NCBI GenBank assembly: GCA_030524525.1
Contig: JAUNGI010000013.1
Span: forward strand, 1 to 61,309
Length of the DNA: 61,309 bases
DNA from: Lachnospiraceae bacterium
GTDB lineage: Bacteria; Bacillota; Clostridia; Lachnospirales; Lachnospiraceae
Direction of reading: 5' to 3'
The position numbers and the translations under genes are program-made. Of the stretch, positions 50,932 through 60,237 are shown in pieces. A model generated the notes under the pieces. That model was not told the DNA's origin. It ran no database searches and saw only the letters and a program-made list of their open reading frames with translations. Within the stretch, counting starts at the first letter, position 1. The number at the start of each line of letters is the position of its first letter.

Positions 50932-52087
50932 CGTTTCCCTTTCTCCCTCCGTTCTCCGACCTCGGCGCGTCAAGCGCGGCCGCAGGCCTTTCGCCTTCCT
51001 CGCGATATAAAAACCAAGAAAACATAAACGCCACCGTCGCCGCCACAAGCATGACCAGCATATAGCGCCCCGCGCAGTGGGGCGTCAGCAGGATCCCGGT
51101 GATGCCGGTAACGCCGTATCCGTTGGCGCTGACCCGCAGAACGCCCGCCAGCAGCCCGCCGAAAAAGCCCCCGATGCAGCCGCTGGCGAATACCCAAAAG
51201 AAGCGCAGGTTCAAGCCGAAAAAAGCGGGCTCCGTAACGCCCAGAAACGCCGACGCGGCGGCGGGAATGGCTGCCGCCCTGCGCCGCGCAAGATCCGTTT
51301 TCAGCCCAAGCGCCAAGCAGGCGGCACCCTGCGCCACCGTCGCAGCCGCGGCAACGGGCATCCAGTAATTCCAACCGTCCCGCCCCAAGGAGCCGATCTC
51401 CAGCGCATGATAGACCGGATGCACGCCGAAAAGAACCGCCGGCGCATAGAGTCCTCCGGCGATCCCTGCCCCCACGCCGAACGGAAGCTGCAAAAGCCGC
51501 TCCGCCAGCCGCAGAAGCCCGTGCTCCAGCAGTCCGAACACCGGCCCGATCAGCGCAAAGGCGAGATAACCGGTCAGGACGATCGTCACAAGGGGGGTCA
51601 CAAGCAGATCGAGCGCCTCCGGAACGATCTTGTGAAGCCGCCGCTCCACCAAGCACATAAACGCAACGGTAAGCACAACCGGAAACACATGCCCCTGATA
51701 GCCCACAAGCGAAATCTCATACAGCCCAAACCAAACGCGCACCTTGGGAGCAACCGCCCCGGCTGCCGCCGACCATGCGTCCAGCAGCTCCGGATGGATC
51801 AGGATCATTCCCATAACAGCCCCAAGATAGGGATTTCCGCCGAAGGTCTTTGCCGCGCTGAACGCGATCAGCACCGGCAGAAACAAAAAGGCGGCGTTGG
51901 CAAACAGATGCAGGAGGAGAAACAGAGAATGCTCCGCACAGTCCGGCCAACGGCTCGCCATACCGTCCAAAAGCCCCAGCAGCAGACCGCTCGCCACCAT
52001 GGCGGGAAGAAGCGGAACAAAGATTTCACCCAAAGTCCCGGCAGCGGTTCGAATTCTTTTCTTCCATTGCCCTTTCTGCTTTTCCAT
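50906..52087 (-). CDS. PTS sugar transporter EIIC subunit (glucoside/sucrose family), no EIIB or EIIA
   Basis: 393 residues with about ten TM helices. Family motifs include FVPLLPAMVASGLLLGLLDG, FLPVLIAFSAAKTFGGNPYLG and FLGVTEPAFFGLNLRF. The C-terminus is a short charged tail; there is no EIIB Cys motif or EIIA His domain in it or nearby. It would need a stand-alone EIIB/EIIA to phosphorylate sugar. The gene sits between gatA and gatB, overlapping gatB by 26 bp, which is unusual. GGAGG six bases upstream of the ATG. Confidence 0.88.
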   Translation of the reverse strand: MEKQKGQWKKRIRTAAGTLGEIFVPLLPAMVASGLLLGLLDGMASRWPDCAEHSLFLLLHLFANAAFLFLPVLIAFSAAKTFGGNPYLGAVMGMILIHPELLDAWSAAAGAVAPKVRVWFGLYEISLVGYQGHVFPVVLTVAFMCLVERRLHKIVPEALDLLVTPLVTIVLTGYLAFALIGPVFGLLEHGLLRLAERLLQLPFGVGAGIAGGLYAPAVLFGVHPVYHALEIGSLGRDGWNYWMPVAAAATVAQGAACLALGLKTDLARRRAAAIPAAASAFLGVTEPAFFGLNLRFFWVFASGCIGGFFGGLLAGVLRVSANGYGVTGITGILLTPHCAGRYMLVMLVAATVAFMFSWFLYREEGERPAAALDAPRSENGGRKGNDDGTSGNL

Positions 52088-52131
52088 CGCCGGCCTCCGT
52101 TTTTTCTTTAGAATGCCCGGCGAAAAAGCTC

Positions 52132-53535
52132 TTATGCATCATTTTCCCGTATTCGCTCCCACGCCGCCGCGGCGCGCAGCAGCATATCCTCCCGGTACGC
52201 CGGAGCGATCAGCTGCATCCCGACGGGAAGTCCCCGCGAATCGCTCCCGCACGGAACACTGACCGCCGGAAGTCCGGTCAAATTGGCGGCTGCCGTATAG
52301 GAATCCGACAGGTACATCGCCATGGGATCGGCAAGCTTTTCGCCCAGCTTCCACGCGGTCGTCGCCGTCGTCGGCCCAAGCAGCAGGTCATAGCGTCGGA
52401 ACGCCCGGTCGAAATTCCTCCGAAGGCTCTGACGCACCCGCTCCGCCTGCCGGTAATAAACGTCGTAGTTTCCTCCGGCAAGCACAAAGGTTCCCAACAG
52501 AATTCGCCGCTTGACCTCGGTCTCCAAATACCGGGCACGGGTCGCATCGTACATTTCTTCGAGGGCTTCCCTTTCCGCCCGCCGCCCGAAAAGCACGCCG
52601 TGGTAACGCCCCAGATTGGAGCCTGCCTCGGCGAAGCTCAGCACATGATACACGGGCACGGCATATTCCGTCAGCGGAAGCTCGGTCGTTTCGATCTCGG
52701 CGCCCGCCGTCCGGAACCGTTCGACCGCTGCCAGAAGCGCCCGCTTCACGTCCTCCGAAAGCCCTTCTCCAAGCCACCCTTGGGGAATTCCGATCCGAAG
52801 CCCCGCCGCGCCCCCCGCAAGGGCGGAGCGATAGTCCGAGGTCGGCGCTTCGCGGCACATCGAATCGTCCCTGCCGTCATAGCCCTCCATAACGGCAAGC
52901 AGCCTTGCCGCGTCCTCCACGTTCCGGGTCAGCGTCCCGATCTCGTCAAAGGAGCTGGCATAGGCGATCAGTCCGCAGCGGCTGATCTTCCCGTAGGTGG
53001 GCTTCATCCCGACGACCCCGCAAAGCGCAGCCGGCTGACGGACCGAGCCGCCGCTGTCCGTTCCCAAGGCAGCCCGCGCCATCCCCGCGGCGACCGCCGC
53101 CGCGCTCCCTCCGGAGCTTCCGCCGGGAACACGCTCCCGATCCCACGGATTGCGGGTCGGTCCGAAGCAGGACGTTTCCGTGCTGCTGCCCATCGCGAAC
53201 TCGTCCATGTTTGTTTTGCCCATCAGGATCGCGCCCGCCGCAAGCGCCCGATCGACCGCCGTCGCCGTATAGACCGGAACATAATGCTCCAGCATTTTCG
53301 AGGCGCAGGTCGCAGGAAACCCTTCCACGCACAGATTGTCCTTTACGCCGAGCGTCATGCCAAGAAGCGGAAAACGTCTCCGCGCCTCCGCCTCTCCGAC
53401 CTGCGCAAGCAGCTCCTCCTGACGAAGCATCCGGGCGCGGGCTTTCTCGGTCTGCATGGAAAGAAAGCAGTGCAGATCCGACTCCCGCTCGTTCAGGCAG
53501 TCGCAGTTTTTTTCAAATTCGTCCCGAATCCACAT
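52132..53535 (-). CDS. gatA: Asp-tRNA(Asn)/Glu-tRNA(Gln) amidotransferase subunit A
   Basis: 467 residues from the ATG at 53535 (AGGTGG upstream, after the gatC stop). Amidase-signature triad: Lys in LMGKTNMDEFAMGSS, Ser residues in VPGGSSGGSAAAVAAG and GTDSGGSVRQPAA. It hydrolyses Gln to deliver ammonia to GatB. Usual length. Confidence 0.97.
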   Translation of the reverse strand: MWIRDEFEKNCDCLNERESDLHCFLSMQTEKARARMLRQEELLAQVGEAEARRRFPLLGMTLGVKDNLCVEGFPATCASKMLEHYVPVYTATAVDRALAAGAILMGKTNMDEFAMGSSTETSCFGPTRNPWDRERVPGGSSGGSAAAVAAGMARAALGTDSGGSVRQPAALCGVVGMKPTYGKISRCGLIAYASSFDEIGTLTRNVEDAARLLAVMEGYDGRDDSMCREAPTSDYRSALAGGAAGLRIGIPQGWLGEGLSEDVKRALLAAVERFRTAGAEIETTELPLTEYAVPVYHVLSFAEAGSNLGRYHGVLFGRRAEREALEEMYDATRARYLETEVKRRILLGTFVLAGGNYDVYYRQAERVRQSLRRNFDRAFRRYDLLLGPTTATTAWKLGEKLADPMAMYLSDSYTAAANLTGLPAVSVPCGSDSRGLPVGMQLIAPAYREDMLLRAAAAWERIRENDA

Positions 53536-53551
53536 CGAAGCTCGCCACCTT

Positions 53552-53878
53552 TCAGCCCTTCTGCCCGCCGAGGGTTCTCGGCACGACAAAGTATTCCCCG
53601 TCCGAATCGGGCGCATTCCGTAAAAGCGCCTCTCTCGGCAAGGACGGCTCCGGCACATCGGGCCGCAGCCACTGGCGCGCATCCGCAGACGCGGCGGTTT
53701 CCGTTTTACTCCCAAACTCCTCCGGCGCTTCCGCCAGCCATTCCTCCGGAATGTGAGAGAGGCTTTCGATGTTGACCGCCATCCGCTCCAAGTCCTCGCC
53801 AAGCTTTTCGGCTTCTTCCGGAGAAAGACGCAGCCGGGCAAGCTGCGTCAAATGTTCCATATCAATTTTTCGGCTCAT
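53552..53878 (-). CDS. gatC: Asp-tRNA(Asn)/Glu-tRNA(Gln) amidotransferase subunit C
   Basis: 108 residues: HLTQLARLRLSPEEAEKLGE and a C-terminal LRNAPDSDGEYFVVPRT, the linker that wraps GatA and GatB. First gene of gatC-gatA-(EIIC)-gatB; 26 bp after the cohesin-like gene. Confidence 0.95.
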   Translation of the reverse strand: MSRKIDMEHLTQLARLRLSPEEAEKLGEDLERMAVNIESLSHIPEEWLAEAPEEFGSKTETAASADARQWLRPDVPEPSLPREALLRNAPDSDGEYFVVPRTLGGQKG

Positions 53879-53904
53879 ATTTCCTCACAAACCAAAATAA
53901 TTTT

Positions 53905-55605
53905 TCAGGCTTCCTCCCCGGTTGTCTCTTCCGGCTCCGACGCATCGACCTTCAAAGCTTCCTCCCCGGCTGTCTGCTCCGGCTCTGCCTCTGGCGCGTC
54001 TGCTGGCTCCGTCCCCGTCTCCGGCGCCGCCGCAGTTACCGGCTCCGGCTCATTTTCCGCCACCGCCGCCGTTTCCAGATCGGCAAGGGAGATATGCTCC
54101 TCCTCCGCGTCTCCCGCGTCCACGCTTTCCGCATGGCGGTTGCGCTCATGCAGATAAAGCGACAGGAACAAAAGCATCAGGCAGAACAAAACGCCGCTCA
54201 GTCCGAGCAAAGTCCAAAGCTCCATATCCGAAAGCTTCCCGGAGCTTTCCTCCGCCCCGCCGCTCAGGCTGCCGTCCGCAGAACCGTTCCCGTCGGGAGC
54301 CGTCTGCGACGGCTTAGGCGTCGGCGTTCCGCTGGGAACCGGCGTTCCCGTTCCCGGCTGCGGCTGAGCGTCGAAAAAGACCCTCTGCATGGTAGCTTCC
54401 TCGCCGTCATAGCGGTACCATGCGCAGTCCCCGTTCCAGTTCATCGCATAGACCAAGCAGCTCTCGCTGTCCTCGCTGTTGACATACACCGTGACCTCCT
54501 CCGCTCCGATCGTCCGCACGGTCTCGATGTAGCCCTCGGGAACGGTTTCCGACGCGGGCAGGGGCAGAACGGTATAGGTCTTTTGGATGGCGGTGATCAC
54601 TTGGTAAGGAACAAAGCCGTTGTCCGCGGGACGGTACAGATAGAGCTTTCCGTCGTCCATCTGCACGAGCAGCAGCTCGCCCGACAGGCTTCTGAGGGCA
54701 GGCACCGTTACGTTTTCGTATTCGAACGTGGTCTCCTCAAAGCCCTCCGGAATCTGCGCCGTGATCACGTCCGAAAGCGTCAGCGTCTGTTCTCCTACCG
54801 CTACCGTAACGCCCTGCGTCGGCGTTGCCGTGGGTTCCGGCGTGAGCGAAGGCGTCGGCGAGGGCGTGGGCGAAGGCTTTGCGCGCGTCACGATGATCTT
54901 GTAGGTTTTGGTCGTCTTTCCATCCTCCGCCGTTACTTTGATCGTAACGGTGTTGGCGCCTTCCTTGAGATTTGTATTTCCGCTTACCTTGACCGTCGCC
55001 TTGCTGTCCTCCGGCGAAGCGGAAACCGTCAGCCGATCCACACCGCCGCCCACCGACACCGCATATTCATAAACCGATTTTGAAAAGGCGGGCGAAAGAC
55101 TGCCCTGTCCCACCGAAAGGCTTTTCAGGTTCGCGTTTGTCGAAGCCTGATAGGGCGCTTTGACCGTTACCGTTCCGTTGGTGACGGTGGTGGGAAGGGA
55201 GTCGTCGTAAGCGATGTCGGTCGGACACACGATATAGTCCGAAACGGATACCTTGCTGCTGCCGACCGCCAAGCTTTTGAAGGTGAATTTCAGCGTCTGA
55301 CTCGTACCGCTGGCGCTCTCCTTGATGATGCGCAGCGTTCCCGCCGATTCCCCGTCCGCGTCGCCGGACTGATATTGCAGCACCGCCGTGTCGTAGGACA
55401 GCGTGTACTGATACATCGCCATATCCACCGTGGTGGACACCGTAACCGAAACGGTAACGGTCTGCCCCTTTTCACAACTTACCGAAGCCACCTTGATGGC
55501 GGCGCTTGCCGCCGCCGAGACCACGGACGTCCGAACCGGCAGCACCAGTACAAACAGCAAAGCTGCGCAGATCAAGCTGCGTATGATTTTCCTTCTCCCG
55601 CTCAT
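53905..55605 (-). CDS. Membrane-anchored cohesin-like protein with cadherin-like beta-sandwich domain
   Basis: 566 residues from the ATG at 55605 (GGAGG upstream). Signal peptide (to about VVSAA), a cohesin-type beta domain (about 30-145; VSVTVSTTVDMAMYQYTLSY ... VGSSKVSVSDYIVC), a cadherin-like beta-sandwich domain (about 150-240; LKSLSVGQGSLSPAFSKSVY), a Pro/Thr linker, a beta-rich region, a TM helix (about 465-490; LLGLSGVLFCLMLLFLSLYL) and an acidic Glu/Ala/Pro cytoplasmic tail. Cohesins bind dockerins. The gene upstream encodes a dockerin protein, so this could be its surface receptor (inference). Confidence 0.8.
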   Translation of the reverse strand: MSGRRKIIRSLICAALLFVLVLPVRTSVVSAAASAAIKVASVSCEKGQTVTVSVTVSTTVDMAMYQYTLSYDTAVLQYQSGDADGESAGTLRIIKESASGTSQTLKFTFKSLAVGSSKVSVSDYIVCPTDIAYDDSLPTTVTNGTVTVKAPYQASTNANLKSLSVGQGSLSPAFSKSVYEYAVSVGGGVDRLTVSASPEDSKATVKVSGNTNLKEGANTVTIKVTAEDGKTTKTYKIIVTRAKPSPTPSPTPSLTPEPTATPTQGVTVAVGEQTLTLSDVITAQIPEGFEETTFEYENVTVPALRSLSGELLLVQMDDGKLYLYRPADNGFVPYQVITAIQKTYTVLPLPASETVPEGYIETVRTIGAEEVTVYVNSEDSESCLVYAMNWNGDCAWYRYDGEEATMQRVFFDAQPQPGTGTPVPSGTPTPKPSQTAPDGNGSADGSLSGGAEESSGKLSDMELWTLLGLSGVLFCLMLLFLSLYLHERNRHAESVDAGDAEEEHISLADLETAAVAENEPEPVTAAAPETGTEPADAPEAEPEQTAGEEALKVDASEPEETTGEEA

Positions 55606-55623
55606 CCTTACCTCCACTTTCTT

Positions 55624-57624
55624 CTACTGCACGATCGGCTTGGTTCCCAACATATGCCGCTTGATATAAAGCATATCCAGCACGTCCAAGCTGCCGTCCT
55701 CACGCACCTCCGCCGCCAGCTTCTGCGCCGAATTCAGCTGAATCATGCCCAGCATATGCCGCTTAATATAAAGCATATCCAGCATGTTGATCGTGCCGTC
55801 CGCGCACACGTCCCCGACAATGATAATCGTAAAGGTCTGCTCCTTCGTGCAGTATTGGTAGCCGGTCGCCACATAACCGCTCTTGACCTCCTTGCCGTTC
55901 GCATCGACCACCTTGCTGACCGTGCTGCCCGTCACCTTGATGTTTGCAAGAAATGCGGAAACGCTCGTTTCCGGCTCCACGCCCCGCAAATAGCTTCCGT
56001 CCAGACGATAGCTCGTCGTAATGACCTCCTGCGATTCGGAGCGGTAGATCCGAAGCACGTAGCTGACCTGATTGCCGTATTCCGCCGTGCAGGTGATCGT
56101 GATCTCATTATCTCCCGGCTGCAGGGCATGTTCTCCGACTCCCTCCACCGTCGTTTTGGAGGAGATCGCGTTGGCGGAGACCGTTGCCTTGGACACGTTT
56201 GCGGGAACCACAAGATCGTATTCCAGCGTCTTATAAGAAAAGCCCGGCGTCAGCTCCTCTCCCGAAACCGTCAGTTCCTTCAGATACGGATTCGGATTGC
56301 CGTCCTTCGTGGGACACGCGCACCGAGTTTCCGGCATTTCCAAAAATACGGGGATCTTAAAAATGAACGGCTGATCCAGATCGGTATAGGTGGCGTACAT
56401 GGTCGCGCCCTCGTTGCTTGCCGCCTGAATGTTCGTCATATACTGATGCGTATAGGGGCTTGACCCCTGCACGTTGAACTTTTGCAGATACAGCGTATCC
56501 TGCCCTCTGGCGATATACGAGCTTCCGATCCAGATGCTCCCGCCCACGAGCGAGCGATAGCGGGTATTCCACGGAAGCAGGTACCGCTCGTCCACCTTGG
56601 AAGCGTAGATCAGTCCGTTCGTGATCAGATCGTGCTCGCTGGTGGTGTAAGCGCCGATATCGAAATAATTGTACAGATTTTCATAGCCCGGCACCGTCCC
56701 GCTGATGATCGCGCTCGTGCCCGCCACGCCCATCTCCTGAATGCAGCGCGCCACAAGCATATACGGGCTGACGCCCGAAGCCGCCGCCGCCTCCATAAAG
56801 GTCTGCGCGTAGGTAATGTTTTCGTTCGGAACCTCGCCCTCCATAAACGTGCCGTTCAGCCGCTGCTGCACGCCCTCGATCGTGTGCAGCTCCAGATTGT
56901 AGGAATTCTGCTCAAACTGGAAAACACCCTTCTCGGTCAGGAAATTCCGGGGATCGAGATAATACTGCACGATCTCGGTGGACGCGGCATGCCAGTTACT
57001 CCCGTCCTTGCCGATCCACGCGTCTTTTTCCCAGTCGTAATTGCCGTCGGCGGGATATTTCCACGAGGTCGGGCTGGAATAATATGCCAGACTCTGCCCC
57101 GGCGCGCTTTCGGCGGCAACCGCATCCGCCCAGACAAGCCCGGTGTGCTGCGCCGTAAAGACCCACTCCGGATGCACCGAGTGAAGAATGCGCAGAGACT
57201 GCCGATAGCTTTCCGGAAAGCCCTGCGCCTCGAGGTAAGCTTCAAATTCCGGATCGTCCTCCAGCTCGTAGATCGTGATATACGGACCGTAGCCATAGCC
57301 CACAAGCCCCTGCTGTTCGTTATAATCAAAGCGGATCTGGTACCATGTCGCGCCGTTTGAGGCAACCGCGCTGCCAAGCACTTCCACAAGCGTGCCCTGC
57401 ACGAGCTTTATGTATTCGCCGGAGGCGTCCGTAAGCTGACTGTAAGAGGTTCCCGGCCCGCTCCGAACATTCATGGAGCCGTTGCAGCTGACATAAGCGG
57501 TCTGCACCGCTTTCGAAGACGCTTCCGCGCCTTCCGCCCGCTCCCCGCCCAAACGACAAAGGAGGAGGACAAAAAAGCCCGCGGCTGCCAGCATCCACAT
57601 GCAAGTAGTTCTCCTGTGCTTCAT
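55624..57624 (-). CDS. Secreted glucosaminidase with SH3 and dockerin domains
   Basis: 666 residues from the ATG at 57624 (GGAGG five bases upstream). Signal peptide, bacterial SH3 domain (about 45-105; MNVRSGPGTSYSQLTDASG), a glucosaminidase domain of the LytD/GH73 type (about 140-440; ASGVSPYMLVARCIQEMG with the catalytic Glu, YNYFDIGAY), a cadherin-like beta-sandwich domain (about 455-550) and a C-terminal type I dockerin with two calcium-loop repeats (CADGTINMLDMLYIKRHMLG and REDGSLDVLDMLYIKRHMLG). It would cut peptidoglycan or glycoprotein glycans and dock to a cohesin. The cohesin-like gene is 18 bp downstream. Confidence 0.88.
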   Translation of the reverse strand: MKHRRTTCMWMLAAAGFFVLLLCRLGGERAEGAEASSKAVQTAYVSCNGSMNVRSGPGTSYSQLTDASGEYIKLVQGTLVEVLGSAVASNGATWYQIRFDYNEQQGLVGYGYGPYITIYELEDDPEFEAYLEAQGFPESYRQSLRILHSVHPEWVFTAQHTGLVWADAVAAESAPGQSLAYYSSPTSWKYPADGNYDWEKDAWIGKDGSNWHAASTEIVQYYLDPRNFLTEKGVFQFEQNSYNLELHTIEGVQQRLNGTFMEGEVPNENITYAQTFMEAAAASGVSPYMLVARCIQEMGVAGTSAIISGTVPGYENLYNYFDIGAYTTSEHDLITNGLIYASKVDERYLLPWNTRYRSLVGGSIWIGSSYIARGQDTLYLQKFNVQGSSPYTHQYMTNIQAASNEGATMYATYTDLDQPFIFKIPVFLEMPETRCACPTKDGNPNPYLKELTVSGEELTPGFSYKTLEYDLVVPANVSKATVSANAISSKTTVEGVGEHALQPGDNEITITCTAEYGNQVSYVLRIYRSESQEVITTSYRLDGSYLRGVEPETSVSAFLANIKVTGSTVSKVVDANGKEVKSGYVATGYQYCTKEQTFTIIIVGDVCADGTINMLDMLYIKRHMLGMIQLNSAQKLAAEVREDGSLDVLDMLYIKRHMLGTKPIVQ

Positions 57625-57629
57625 GTCTT

Positions 57630-57846
57630 CCTCCAAAGCGGAGCATGTTTTTGCGAAGCGCCGCGCCGAAAATCTCAAATTTTCGGCTGCGATCACCGGC
57701 GGTTTGTGCTCCACCGCAAACCGCCGAGGGTGAAAAATCAGCGCATCGGCCTGATTTTTCACTCTGCCTCCAATAGCGTAGCATGTTCTTGCGAAGCGCC
57801 GCGCCGAAAATCTCAAATTTTCGGCTGCGATCACTGGCGGTTTGTA
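57630..57846. repeat. Direct repeat pair (second intergenic repeat family)
   Basis: Copies at 57630-57708 and 57767-57846 share about 75 bases, each with hairpin GCCGAAAAT/ATTTTCGGC. Between them is a 12-bp perfect stem GTGAAAAATCAG/CTGATTTTTCAC (57730-57762). They lie between the dapL stop and the dockerin gene start. Confidence 0.85.
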
Positions 57847-57853
57847 TTCCGCC

Positions 57854-59068
57854 CTACATCCTGCGGATGCGTTCTACCGCTTCCAGCGTATTTTCAAGCG
57901 TTCCGAACGCCGTCAGCCGCAGATAGCCCTCGCCGCTTGGCCCAAAGCCCGATCCGGGCGTTCCCACGACGTTCGCCTCGTTCAGCAGCCGATCGAAGAA
58001 TTCCCAGCTCGTCAAGCCGTCCGGGGTCTTCATCCAGATATACGGCGCGTTCACGCCGCCCGATACGGAATAGCCCGCCTCGGCAAGCCCCTCGCGGATG
58101 ATCCGCGCATTGTTCATATAGTAGGCGATCTGTTCGTTCGTCTGGCGAACGCCTTCGGGCGTATAGACCGCCTCGCCCGCCCGCTGAATGATATAGGGCG
58201 CGCCGTTGAACTTCGTGCCGTGCCGTCTTGCCCACAGGCTGTTCAGGGAAACGTCGCCCTGCTTCAGCTCCTTCGGAACGACCGTGTAGCCAAGACGAAC
58301 GCCGGTAAAGCCCGCGCGCTTGGAAAAGCTGCGCATCTCGATCGCACACGCCTTCGCTCCCGCGCATTCATAAATGGAATGCGGCACGTCGTCCTCCGAA
58401 ATATACGCCTCGTAAGCCGCGTCATACAGGATCACCGCGCCGACCTTGAGCGCATAATCCACCCATGTCTGCAGCTGCGCCTTGGTGACGGTGGAGCCGG
58501 TCGGATTGTTCGGGAAGCACAGATAGATCATGTCGGGCGTTTCCTTCGGCAGCTCCGGCGCAAAGCCGGTTTCCTCGGTACAAGGCATATATATGATATT
58601 CGTCCACTTTTCGGTCGCCGCGTCGTAGTCGCCGGCGCGTCCCGCCATCGCGTTGGTGTCCACATAGACCGGATAGACCGGGTCGCATACGGCAACGCGG
58701 TTGTCCGCCGAAAAGATATCGCCGATATTGCCGCAGTCGCTCTTTGCCCCGTCGCTGACAAAGATCTCGTCGATGCTCATTTCCACGCCCCGGGCATGGA
58801 AGTCGTTTTTGCAGATCGTCTCGCGCAGGAACTCATAGCCCAGATCGGGCGCGTAGCCCCGGAACGTCTCCTTCTGCGCCATTTCCGCCGTCGCCTTCTG
58901 CATCGCCTCCACGATAACCGGCGCCAAAGGCTGGGTCACGTCGCCGATGCTCAGCCGAATCACCTTTTTGTCCGGATGCGCCGCCTGATATTCCCGCTGC
59001 TTTCTCGCAACGGTGGAAAACAGATAGCTTCCCGGCAGTTTCAAATACTCCGCATTGATCTTAAACAT
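57854..59068 (-). CDS. dapL: LL-diaminopimelate aminotransferase
   Basis: 404 residues, PLP fold type I. The PLP lysine is in [35 protein letters not shown] and [11 protein letters not shown] are the PLP-binding Asn/Asp/Tyr regions. N-terminus [19 protein letters not shown] is typical of the DapL clade. It makes LL-DAP directly from tetrahydrodipicolinate, bypassing DapD/C/E. DapF upstream converts LL- to meso-DAP for lysine and wall synthesis. Confidence 0.96.
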   Translation of the reverse strand: MFKINAEYLKLPGSYLFSTVARKQREYQAAHPDKKVIRLSIGDVTQPLAPVIVEAMQKATAEMAQKETFRGYAPDLGYEFLRETICKNDFHARGVEMSIDEIFVSDGAKSDCGNIGDIFSADNRVAVCDPVYPVYVDTNAMAGRAGDYDAATEKWTNIIYMPCTEETGFAPELPKETPDMIYLCFPNNPTGSTVTKAQLQTWVDYALKVGAVILYDAAYEAYISEDDVPHSIYECAGAKACAIEMRSFSKRAGFTGVRLGYTVVPKELKQGDVSLNSLWARRHGTKFNGAPYIIQRAGEAVYTPEGVRQTNEQIAYYMNNARIIREGLAEAGYSVSGGVNAPYIWMKTPDGLTSWEFFDRLLNEANVVGTPGSGFGPSGEGYLRLTAFGTLENTLEAVERIRRM

Positions 59069-59089
59069 ATATTTTCCTCCCTGTTTTTT

Positions 59090-59917
59090 CTATTCCAGCT
59101 CTCCGGTAAAGACCGTCTCCGCAGGCCCCGTCATAAAGACCTTGTCGGCGTCCGCGTCGTAGCGGATCTTCAGGTCGCCGCCCCACAGATGCACCGTGAC
59201 CTCCGCGTCCGTCCAGCCATTTTTATAGCAGGCGACCGCCGTCGCGCACGCACCGGTTCCGCACGCCCACGTTTCTCCGCTGCCGCGCTCCCAGACGCGC
59301 ATCGACACCTGACTCCGGTCGATCACCTGTACAAACTCCACGTTTACTTTCTCCGGGAACATGGGATGTACCTCGATCGGGGCGCCCGCCTGCTCGACCG
59401 GAAATGACTCCACGTCCTCCACCCGGATCACGGCATGCGGATTGCCCACCGAAACGGCGGTCATCTCGTAGGTTTTTCCGTCCGCGCAGATCGGATACCG
59501 GAGCGCCTGCTTTTCCGCCAGCAGCGGGATCTCCTCCGGAACCAAGGACGGTCTGCCCATATCGACCGTTACCCATGTCACCTTCCCGTTTTCCACGGTC
59601 AGCTCCAGAGTTTTTACGCCGGAGAGCGTGTCCACCGTGAGATGCGTCTTGTTGGTCAGGCCGGTATCGTATGCCAGCTTGGCGACACAGCGAATGCCGT
59701 TGCCGCACATTTTGCCCTGACTTCCGTCGGCATTGTACATTTCCATATAGAAATCCGCCTTCTGACTGGGCTTGATCAAAATGATGCCGTCCCCGCCGAC
59801 CCCGAAATGACGGTCGCTCAGGCGAACCGCCAGCTCCGCAGGATTCTCAAGGGGTTCCTTTGTGCAGTCGAAATAAATATAATCGTTTCCGCAGCCGTGC
59901 ATTTTTGTAAACTTCAT
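59090..59917 (-). CDS. dapF: Diaminopimelate epimerase
   Basis: 275 residues. The two catalytic cysteines are in GNGIRCVAKLA and ETWACGTGACATAVA; start KFTKMHGCGNDYIYFDC. Cofactor-independent epimerisation of LL-DAP to meso-DAP. It lies 21 bp upstream of dapL, same operon, promoter at 59965-59993. Confidence 0.97.
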   Translation of the reverse strand: MKFTKMHGCGNDYIYFDCTKEPLENPAELAVRLSDRHFGVGGDGIILIKPSQKADFYMEMYNADGSQGKMCGNGIRCVAKLAYDTGLTNKTHLTVDTLSGVKTLELTVENGKVTWVTVDMGRPSLVPEEIPLLAEKQALRYPICADGKTYEMTAVSVGNPHAVIRVEDVESFPVEQAGAPIEVHPMFPEKVNVEFVQVIDRSQVSMRVWERGSGETWACGTGACATAVACYKNGWTDAEVTVHLWGGDLKIRYDADADKVFMTGPAETVFTGELE

Positions 59918-59964
59918 AGCTTCCGCTTACCTCCTGCCGTTTCTTCGCATTCTATGACGATTTT

Positions 59965-59993
59965 ATTGTAGTATCGAACGCCCGGAATGTCAA
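59965..59993 (-). promoter_or_regulatory. dapF-dapL promoter
   Basis: Minus strand TTGACA (59988-59993), 17-bp spacer, TACAAT (59965-59970). Confidence 0.78.
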
Positions 59994-60196
59994 GAAACGT
60001 TTCCGCCCCAGTGCAATCCTCGCGGAGCGTTTTTTGTTCTATAGGGAACGCAGTTTCCTATAGAAGAACAAAGAATCTCGCTTGCGAGATTCTCCGCCTG
60101 CGGCGGGCTGCGCAGCAGCACCTTCCTCTCCGCCGCAGTGCGATCCTCACGGAGCGTTTTTTGTTCTATAGGGAACGCAGTTTCCTATAGAACAAA
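59994..60196 (+). repeat. Dispersed intergenic repeat, copy 4 (two A modules and one B module)
   Basis: Module A at about 60006-60070 and again at about 60130-60196: core GCGATCCTC(G/A)CGGAGCG, T-run, and hairpin TTCTATAGGGAAC / GTTTCCTATAGAA. Module B between (60070-60110): AGAATCTCGC/GCGAGATTCT and CCGCCTGCGGCGG. No gene in the 59918-60237 gap. Confidence 0.8.
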
Positions 60197-60221
60197 AAAC
60201 GGCGCGTCCTGCGACGCGCCG
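60193..60221 (-). terminator. Terminator of the CBM-like lipoprotein gene
   Basis: Stem CGGCGCGTC (60200-60208) with GACGCGCCG (60213-60221), followed on the minus strand by TTTTTTG. Confidence 0.88.
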
Positions 60222-60237
60222 CAAAAATTACTTTTTC

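Noticed and set aside
57616-58101. Plus-strand frame with duplicated peptide over the direct repeats
   Set aside because: The peptide repeats only because the DNA repeats (57630-57846); it runs antisense into dapL and lacks an RBS.
60000-60200. Insertion sequence at the hairpin repeats
   Set aside because: No transposase frame or target duplication is visible; treated as non-autonomous repeats only.
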